From Tupaia tana (Eukaryota > Chordata > Mammalia > Scandentia > Tupaiidae): a stretch of 64,000 nt of DNA. The notes under the pieces are model-generated. The model was given only the letters and a program-made list of their open reading frames with translations. It was not told where the DNA came from and did no database searches. The position numbers were made by a program, and so were the translations under genes. Location: positions 98,791,501 through 98,855,500 of the forward strand of contig JAKSZU010000007.1 in NCBI GenBank assembly GCA_026018925.1, written 5' to 3'. Positions 57,831 through 64,000 of the stretch are shown here, piece after piece (position 1 is the stretch's first letter; every line of letters starts with the position of its first letter).

Positions 57831-58079
57831 CTGATCTTAATTTCCTTCTTGCTGCTGGCGTGGGGTTTAGTTTCTTCTAGTTCCTTATGGTGTAATGTTA
57901 GGTTATTGATTTGAGGTCTTTCTTTTTAAATGTAGTTCACTAACTGATCTTTATCATTGTTGACACCCTGACTCTACCAGTTGCAGAAGTGTGCCCCTAA
58001 TTATCAGTTACAAGAATGTATGTAATTTTTTTCAAGTTGAGTTTGTGTGTGTGGGGGGGAAATAAGTAAATTATACATA
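57831..58079. other. Spacer, nothing recognised
   Basis: AT-rich, with a G-run (~58054). No feature that I can name. Confidence 0.4.
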
Positions 58080-58639
58080 AAATTTATTATTTTGTCTGAA
58101 ACTGAAACCATTTTCATTAAACAAAGCTTTCTAGTCTGCCCTCTCTCCACTCCTGGTAACTACCACTCTACCATCTCTGAATTTGACTCCTCTATGTAAC
58201 TCATATAAGTGGGAACATACAGCATTTGTCCTTTTGTGTCTTTTCACTTAGCATTTCGAAGGTTTATCTACATTGTAGAATATTATAAAAATCTGCAATT
58301 CCTTTTTAAGGATGACCAATATTCCTTTGCATGTATGTACTATGTTTTGTTTATCCATTCTTCTATCGATGGATACTCAGGCAACATCCACCTTTTGGCT
58401 ATTGTGAATGATGTTGCTATGAACAACGGTTTACAGATATCTATTCTAGTGTCTGCTCTCACCTCGTTCACAAATATCCCTAGAAGTAGAATGCTAGACT
58501 TTTCAGTAATGGATATTTAATTATGTGGAGGAACTTACATATGGTCTTTAACAGCCCCAGCATCATTTTATATTCTCATGAGGATTCCACTTTTTCCACC
58601 TTCTTGCCAACATTTGCTTATTTAAAAATAATATTTTAA

Positions 58640-58862
58640 GAGAGGTAAGTGAGCATGGGAAGGACAGTGAGTCATTTCTGACAGGATCTTTCCATGTAAT
58701 GATTCTTCTTGATCCAGCCTCCCAGCCAGCCAGGTCCACTGACACATGCCACTGTGTTAGACTTGTCTTTAGGTTGGGCTGGGAAATGAACCTGGACCTC
58801 CCACCAGGCCCTGGCCATTACATAACAGCGTCCTCCTGGTTGCACCACTGTGGCTGGAACTA
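58640..58862 (-). mobile_element. Older tRNA-SINE inside ancient L1, antisense (tentative)
   Basis: Breaks the L1 between TTTGCTTATTTAAAAATAAT and AACTATTGTGCTTTTGATAG. On the reverse strand: GTGGTGCAACCAGGAGG, GGCCAGGGCCTGGTGGGAGG, TCCAGGTTCATTTCCCAGCC (B-box-like), and a TCACTTACCTCTC end. It is a different family from the young SINE and possibly related to 57640-57830. Confidence 0.5.
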
Positions 58863-58980
58863 TTGTGCTTTTGATAGTAGCCTTCCTAGTGGAGGTGAAA
58901 TGGTATTGATTTGCCTTCCCCTCACAAGTACTAATGTTGAGCATCTTTTGACATGGGTATGGCCCATTTGTATTATCTTT

Positions 58981-59253
58981 TTTTTTTTTTTTTTTTTGGA
59001 GAGGTTTTTTTTGCTATAGGGCGCGTGCGCTCACCAGACAGACAGAGAGAGACATAGAGACAGAAAGCGAGAAATCACCCCCCAGGGGGGATGGTCACGC
59101 CGCAATCCCTTCTCCTCCATTCTCCTCTCGGGATCTTGGGCATGCACGCACACGCGCCCAGCGTGAGTTGTAAGCCACCGGGTCCGAGACGCGAACCGCG
59201 GTCGACCACGTGGGAGTCCAGCGACATAGCCATTATGCTAACTGCTGGTTCCC
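58981..59253 (-). mobile_element. tRNA-derived SINE, antisense, first of a pair at one site
   Basis: T-run, GGAGAGGTTTTTTTTGCTAT, CACCCCCCAGGGGGGATGGT, GACGCGAACCGCGGTCGACC, head GCTAACTGCTGGTTCCC. Preceded by TGTATTATCTTTT (58969) and followed by the same sequence at 59254. Confidence 0.93.
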
Positions 59254-59262
59254 TGTATTATC

Positions 59263-59540
59263 TTTTTTTTTTTTTTTTTTTTTTTTTGGAGAGGTTTTTG
59301 CTATAGGGCACGTGCGCTCGCCAGACAGACAGAGAGAGACAGAGAGATAGAAAGCAGGAAATCACCCCCCAGGGGGGATGGCCACGCCGCAATCCCTTCT
59401 CCTCCATTCTCCTCTCGGGATCTTGGGCACGCACGCACACGTGCCCGGCGTGAGTTTAAGCTGCCGGGTCCGGGACTCGAACCACGGTCGACTACGTGGG
59501 AGTCCAGCGACATAGCCATTACGCTAACTGCTGGTCCCCC
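59263..59540 (-). mobile_element. tRNA-derived SINE, antisense, second of a pair at one site
   Basis: T-run, GGAGAGGTTTTTGCTATAGG, CACCCCCCAGGGGGGATGGC, CTGCCGGGTCCGGGACTCGA, head GCTAACTGCTGGTCCCCC. It is preceded by TGTATTATCTTTT (59254) and followed by a third copy of it (59542), so two insertions used the same target. Confidence 0.93.
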
Positions 59541-59637
59541 CTGTATTATCTTTTTTGAAGAAATCTTTTGCCTGCTTTTACTGAATTGTATTTATTTATT
59601 TATTTTGTTTAGTTGGTGAGTTGTGAGAGTTGTTTGT

Positions 59638-59902
59638 TTTTTTTTTTTGGAGAGGTTTTTCGCTATAGGGCGCGTGCACTCGCCAGACAGACAGAGAGAG
59701 ACATAGAGACAGAAAGCGAGAAATCACCCCCCAGGGGGGATGATCACGCCGCAATCCCTTCTCCTCCATTCTCCTCTCGGGATCTTGGGCACGCACGCAC
59801 ACATGCCTGGCGTGAGTTTTAAGCCACCGGGTCCAGGATGCGAACTGCGGTCGACTACGTGGGAGTCCAGCGACATAGCCATTACACTAACTGCTTGTAC
59901 CC
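59638..59902 (-). mobile_element. tRNA-derived SINE, antisense, perfect TSD
   Basis: T-run, GGAGAGGTTTTTCGCTATAG, CACCCCCCAGGGGGGATGAT, CCACCGGGTCCAGGATGCGA, head ACTAACTGCTTGTACCC. A 13-bp duplication AGTTGTGAGAGTT lies at 59619-59631 and 59903-59915. Confidence 0.94.
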
Positions 59903-60175
59903 AGTTGTGAGAGTTCTTTACACATTCTACTCACTAAACCCTTATCAGATGTATTATGCCCTTATGAGATATATGATTGGCAGATCTTTTCTCTCACTCT
60001 CTGGGTTGTCATTCCACTGTGTCCTTTGATGCACAAAAGCTATACATTTTGATGAAGTTCAATTGATTCTCTTTTGTTACTTGTGCTTCTGGTGTTATAT
60101 CCAAGAAATCACAGCAAGATCCAACATCAGTAAGTTTGTCCCATTTTCTTCTAAGAGTTTGAGTTAAGTAAATCT

Positions 60176-60892
60176 AAAGGAAAAGACTGAAGGATCAATT
60201 ATAAATAATATAAGCCAGACAAAGAGTCAACCAAAACACATCGTCCTGCGGGGAAGGAACATGCACAAAAAAGAAAGAGAAATTTATTGTCATGTCAAAC
60301 TATAACTCAGATGAATGAGACAAAAATCATTTGGTTGACATTAAAATACACTATTTGACTAGATTTATCTTTTGAAGATTTCTCTATTGATAGGCACACC
60401 TGTAGGTAATTTGTACAATTTGATACTTTTGTGAACACTTTTAAAAGTCAATAAAAAAGCATTGTATGATAATTCACCATAAATATACAATAATATATAT
60501 CACTTAATATATATTAATTGATGGGTTGCATTTTTGAGTTTATACAATATTCTAGAGTCCACTTTCTCCATCATATTCAATAAAGTTGAATATTCTTATG
60601 TTACACTTGCAAAAATAAGTCATGGTTAAGATTCTGTTTCTCTTTTATATATCAGGTTGTGTCCATTCAGAATATGGAATCACCTCCATAAAACCAACAA
60701 GAGTACACATTTTAACAAAGTACATGTCAGTTTAGTTTCCAAATGTTTTATTTTTCTAAGATATCACATTAATTTAAAAAATAATAGCCCCGTCTCCCAT
60801 AGTATTTCTGGAAGTCTACTCTGTGGCCCTCAAAACTACCATAAAGGGAATGGAACCCCTTTCGCCTCCCCAGGTATTACTACTTTAGCATA
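60176..60892. other. AT-rich spacer, nothing recognised
   Basis: AT-rich, with TA-rich stretches near 60480-60530. No coding or RNA feature supported. Confidence 0.4.
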
Positions 60893-61064
60893 GCAGTCAG
60901 AAAACTTTTTCTATAAAGGACCAGATAATAAATACTTTACGCTTAGCAAGCCACACAAGCCCATCAGCATCTATTCAATTCTGCTTGAAGAGCAGAAATA
61001 GCTTGGACAGGAAACAAATGGGTACGACCACATTTCATTTATGATTGTAGTTTGGCTATCCTTT
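60893..61064. mobile_element. MER20-like hAT DNA transposon fossil
   Basis: CAGTCAGAAAACTTTTTCTA, TAAAGGACCAGATAATAAAT, ACTTTACGCTTAGCAAGCCA and the closing GTAGTTTGGCTATCC follow the non-autonomous MER20 element (hAT-Charlie type), with an internal deletion before the second end. It has no transposase. Identified from memory of the family, not by a search. Confidence 0.7.
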
Positions 61065-61984
61065 CATTAGCACCCTAAAATCAAACCTGTTCATAGAAAA
61101 TATCCAGCAAGATAAATAAAATTTAGGGCTTAAAAGAAAGTTCCAGAAATCCTTTTCTTTTGGAGAACTTTAAAAAAAGTATCATCTATTATCTATTGTA
61201 ATTATATCTACATAGTTTTATTCTTTTCTTACACTGAGATATTTATTAAAAAAGGGTAATCTGGAGTCCAGCATATGAAATATCTTTGGGGATATACAAT
61301 CTGTAAATAGAAAGTGATATTAGTTCTAGCATTATAAGAACCCAGCTCCCAAGTAATGACCCTTGAGTAATAAGACAGTATCTATAGTATGCCTCCAACA
61401 TATTAAATGTTAAAGTGCAATAAGTTCTCCCTGGCAGTGCTTGCAGCAATTGAAAGTTATATTTTCATATCTAGTATGGGGATGAAATCGTCCAATATTT
61501 TTCTTTGTAGCAAGTAAGGTGGTTGGAGACGACTCAGCAAATGGATTATCAGGACAGTTTTCTGGGCAGGAAACTGGATCCAAAATGTGTAGAACCTAAG
61601 GAAAATAACAGGTAATGTCTTACGTGCAGTAGGGACTGGAAAAGCTTGTGGTTTCAGTGATGTACAACTACCTATATAAAGGTGCATTTCACTAATATTT
61701 AACTACCATTTTAAAAACCTGAATGATGAATTTCACTAAGAAAATTTACTACTTTTATGAAAAAGCTCTAAATTCAACAGTGATGTTTGGTTAGTACAGT
61801 ACCTAAGTTACCTATTTTTTTAAATGATGAAATAATATTTTTATGGGTATTTATGGAAAGCATAAAAACACAGAAGAAAATAAGGCCATATCAATTTTAT
61901 CCTTGACTGAAAAGTACCTACTACCTGCCTTTTTCAATCTTTCATTTAACTGCTTGGAATAAGGATTCTGCCTTCATTCTATAG
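61065..61984. other. Spacer, nothing recognised
   Basis: No gene or repeat family that I can support. Short minus-strand ORFs at 61246-61449 and 61457-61687 lack known motifs. Confidence 0.4.
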
Positions 61985-62280
61985 AGGGTCTTCAAAAAGT
62001 TCATGGTAAGCAGTATCATGAAAAACTATGCATAAATTTCAAAATTATTTTTGCACCAAAATACATTCATATTTTACTCCCATTAGCCCACAAATTTTCT
62101 GAAGCCACCTCACAGTACAATGCTATTCCAAAGTTTTTGAATACTTTAGGGCTGTTTTTTTTTGTAAAATCATGGCTTTTCATTCTGTTTTTCATATTTG
62201 TGATATTTTCTGCTAACAACCATTTTCTTGTTCCTGGGTTCCACAACACCATACTCTCCCCATTCTTTTCCTACTTTGAC
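61985..62280. repeat. Unidentified interspersed-repeat-like segment
   Basis: The opening GGGTCTTCAAAAAGTTCATG, with AAAACTATGCATAAATTTCA and TTTTTGCACCAAAATACATT, looks like the end of an old interspersed element of DNA-transposon type that I have seen in mammalian sequence but cannot name. No matching second terminus is clear. Confidence 0.35.
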
Positions 62281-62329
62281 TTTTTCTAATCTATCTTTTA
62301 TGGAGACCCGAGACTAAGAAACTGTGGGA

Positions 62330-62990
62330 TTGCAAAATGTTATAGGCATTGATAAAATCTCTGGTTCACAGTTCAGCCTTAATGTGCACATTCTCCCAAA
62401 GTCAGCACAGGCCCCACAGGGTAAGGGCTCAGACCCACCAGACTACCCCTACTTCAGATGCCCATCCCCTTAGAGTAGGTCCCCAGGTTATAGTTCCTTT
62501 AATCTTTGGTTAGAACGACTCACACAACTCAGTGAATCACTTACATCCATTTTTAAAAGGATACACCTCAGGAATAGCCAGATGGAAGAGCTACATGTGC
62601 CCAGGTATAAGACTAAGCACACAGCTTCCATGTTGTCTAGGTGATCACCTTCCACAGATCATATGTTCATCAGTGTGGAAATCTCTCCAGTCCTGTCTTT
62701 TTGGGTTTGTATGAAGGGAGACTTTATTGTGACGTATGATTGATTCAATCATTGGGCACTGGTGACTAACTCACCCTTCAAGATATCTCTCCTCCACATG
62801 GGGTTGGGCTAAAAGTGCAACTTTCTCATCACAAGGCAAGTTCCCTGGCAAGCAACCCCACTCTTAGTCCTCAACCGTTAGTCATCTCATTAGCAATCAA
62901 AGAGACATTTCCCACTTGGAAGCTGAGGGTTTTATGACCCCTCTGCCAGGAAACTGGGACACCAAATATAAATTTTGTGTATCGCAAATC
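62330..62990 (-). mobile_element. Ancient LTR-like fossil, antisense (tentative)
   Basis: Plus-strand text GAACGACTCACACAACTCAG, AAAGGATACACCTCAGGAAT, AGCCAGATGGAAGAGCTACA, TCTTTTTGGGTTTGTATGAA, ATGATTGATTCAATCATTGG, AAACTGGGACACCAAATATA is colinear with a dispersed LTR-type repeat of placental mammals read in reverse. The class is not certain. No coding region. Confidence 0.5.
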
Positions 62991-63019
62991 TACATGGGGC
63001 TCAACTGTATGCATTTGCA

Positions 63020-63360
63020 CATTTTTATCCAGTTGTCTCAGAATGATGTATCAAGGAGGCTATGCTTTCTCTGTTAAATGGCTTGTTACCCTTACTGAGA
63101 ATCACCAGATCATGAGGGCATGGGCATATTTCATGTCCCCCATCTTTCCCAGGGACCTGTGAGATGTGCACTCTCATGGCAGTAGCACACTGCTGAGACT
63201 ACTGATGGTTTGTGATGTAGTTTGAAATTGGGATGTGTGAGTCCTCTAACTTTGTTGCTTTTCAACGTTGTTTTACTATTAGGAGATTTTAGTATTTCAT
63301 AAAAATTCTATGGGCATCTTTTTTACTTTTGGAAAAGACACTATTTGCATAGAATTTATT
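63020..63360 (-). mobile_element. Ancient antisense L1 ORF2 fragment
   Basis: Plus-strand text ATTTTTATCCAGTTGTCTCA, GATGTAGTTTGAAATTGGGA, ACTTTGTTGCTTTTCAACGT and AATTCTATGGGCATCTTTTT follows old L1 ORF2 in reverse, in the order expected beyond the piece ending at ~60175. It may be the same element split by ~2.8 kb of later insertions. Confidence 0.6.
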
Positions 63361-63440
63361 GGGTTGTCAGAAAAGTCACAATATATTATTTTTTATGATT
63401 TTTATGAAAATTGCATCACAACTTTTCTGATAACACAACC
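63361..63440. mobile_element. 80-bp palindromic MITE-like element
   Basis: The left end GGGTTGTCAGAAAAGT and right end ACTTTTCTGATAACACAACC are imperfect inverted repeats (the right has three extra bases). The interior is also partly self-complementary (TTATGATTTTTATG region). Size and GGGTTGTC-type ends suggest a mariner-derived miniature element; the family is not confirmed and no clear TA duplication is seen. Confidence 0.5.
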
Positions 63441-64000
63441 TATGATGGTTGGATGGTGTGGTCGTCTTCATAATACAGTTGGAGAGTAGCATTTTTTAGA
63501 TAAACTAAAGCTTAACAGTGTTAAAGTGACCAACGAGTGATTCAAATCAGTCAGGGCCAGAATGGCTTTCAAGGAACTCCTAGTAGTCTTTTGGGTGAGT
63601 GATACTAACGTTCAGGAAAGGGAAATTGATATCTAAAAAACTGCAGTGGGGATGAGGTGGAGAGATCACTGGATTGCATATAGCTTGTTGTTAGCCTGCA
63701 TGAACAGAGCGTAAAGGGTGGGCTTCCTGTGAAAGACTGAAGTGTAGCTACTATGCTTAGCTATAACTTAGCAACTTGCTAAGGAAACAGACCTCTAAGT
63801 CAGATTGTGGTTTGTCTACAGGAACCCAAATGTAAGAGTACAGCAGCTGCTTTAAGCCAAAATAGTTTAGTTTAACATTGTCCTGCAAAACATAAACACA
63901 GGGTGTCATTTCTTATACTACAGCAATATATTTACTATTCAGTGTTCAAATCTTTTACATCTTTGGTTAATTTTTTTCACAGATATGTGTTAAAAAAAAA
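63441..64000. other. Intergenic end of window, nothing recognised
   Basis: No coding frame, RNA gene or repeat family supported. Ends in a short A-run at the window edge. Confidence 0.4.

Larger units (their letters stand above)
58080..60175 (-). mobile_element. Ancient antisense L1 (3'UTR and ORF2 end) split by SINEs
   Basis: The L1 3'UTR (CTCCTGGTAACTACCACTCT, ATAAGTGGGAACATACAGCA, TTTTCACTTAGCATTTCGAA) leads into ORF2 3' sequence (GGCTATTGTGAATGATGTTG, CCTTCTTGCCAACATTTGCT, GGTGAAATGGTATTGATTTG, TTCTTTACACATTCTACTCA, GGGTTGTCATTCCACTGTGT), all in reverse. Order and orientation are those of one L1M-type element interrupted by four SINEs (58640-58862, 58981-59253, 59263-59540, 59638-59902). 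It contains no open frame of note. Confidence 0.8.

Noticed and set aside
57273..57880. Two overlapping ~110-120-codon plus-strand frames
   Set aside because: They overlap in different frames and run into an old SINE. There is no motif, no splice context and no recognisable homology.

Overview
The window is nuclear DNA of a placental mammal. Evidence: LINE-1 (L1) ORF1 and ORF2 remains of several ages, MIR and MER20 fossils shared by placental mammals, a solo endogenous-retrovirus LTR, and a young, CpG-rich tRNA-derived SINE family with A-tails and target-site duplications (TSDs). I do not recognise the SINE as a primate, rodent, carnivore, horse or vesper-bat family, so I do not name a species. 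There is no host protein-coding gene, rRNA gene or functional tRNA gene that I can support. The only intact long reading frame is a retrotransposon ORF1.

Region 1 (1-34228) is one uninterrupted head-to-tail array of a ~313-bp AT- and pyrimidine-rich monomer: 108 full units plus a 240-bp partial unit. It runs off the left edge and is broken only by a 100-N assembly gap (9260-9359). The array contains higher-order structure: 8- and 16-monomer duplications in the first 6 kb and four near-identical 10-monomer blocks between 15.8 and 33.0 kb.

Region 2 (34229-36530) explains the array. The last monomer is joined without a break to a short unique leader, an intact 333-codon L1-type ORF1 (34521-35522), and a 3' region with no ORF2 that ends in A-rich sequence. 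A second, older and broken element of the same design lies at 37581-40740. It carries one diverged copy of the same monomer, then the leader, ORF1 and the same 3' region. The monomer is therefore the 5' promoter-region unit of an ORF2-less 'half-L1' (HAL1-like) retrotransposon, expanded here to satellite size. This is the main discovery in the window.

Region 3 (36.7-50.3 kb) is a pile of antisense L1 copies. One is split by the older half-L1 and a SINE. A second carries two internal deletions and a 403-bp solo LTR flanked by the 4-bp duplication GTTC. A third is truncated next to a duplicated GGAGCT-rich block.

Region 4 (50.3-64 kb) is intergenic sequence with many antisense copies of the tRNA-SINE, including two at one site separated by a triplicated TSD. 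It also holds older SINEs, a fragmented ancient antisense L1, MER20, an LTR-like fossil and a small palindromic element.

The elements fit one scheme. Autonomous L1 (ORF1+ORF2) would have supplied reverse transcriptase in trans to both the ORF1-only half-L1s and the SINEs. The giant array most likely grew after integration by unequal exchange, because multi-monomer blocks, not just single units, are duplicated.
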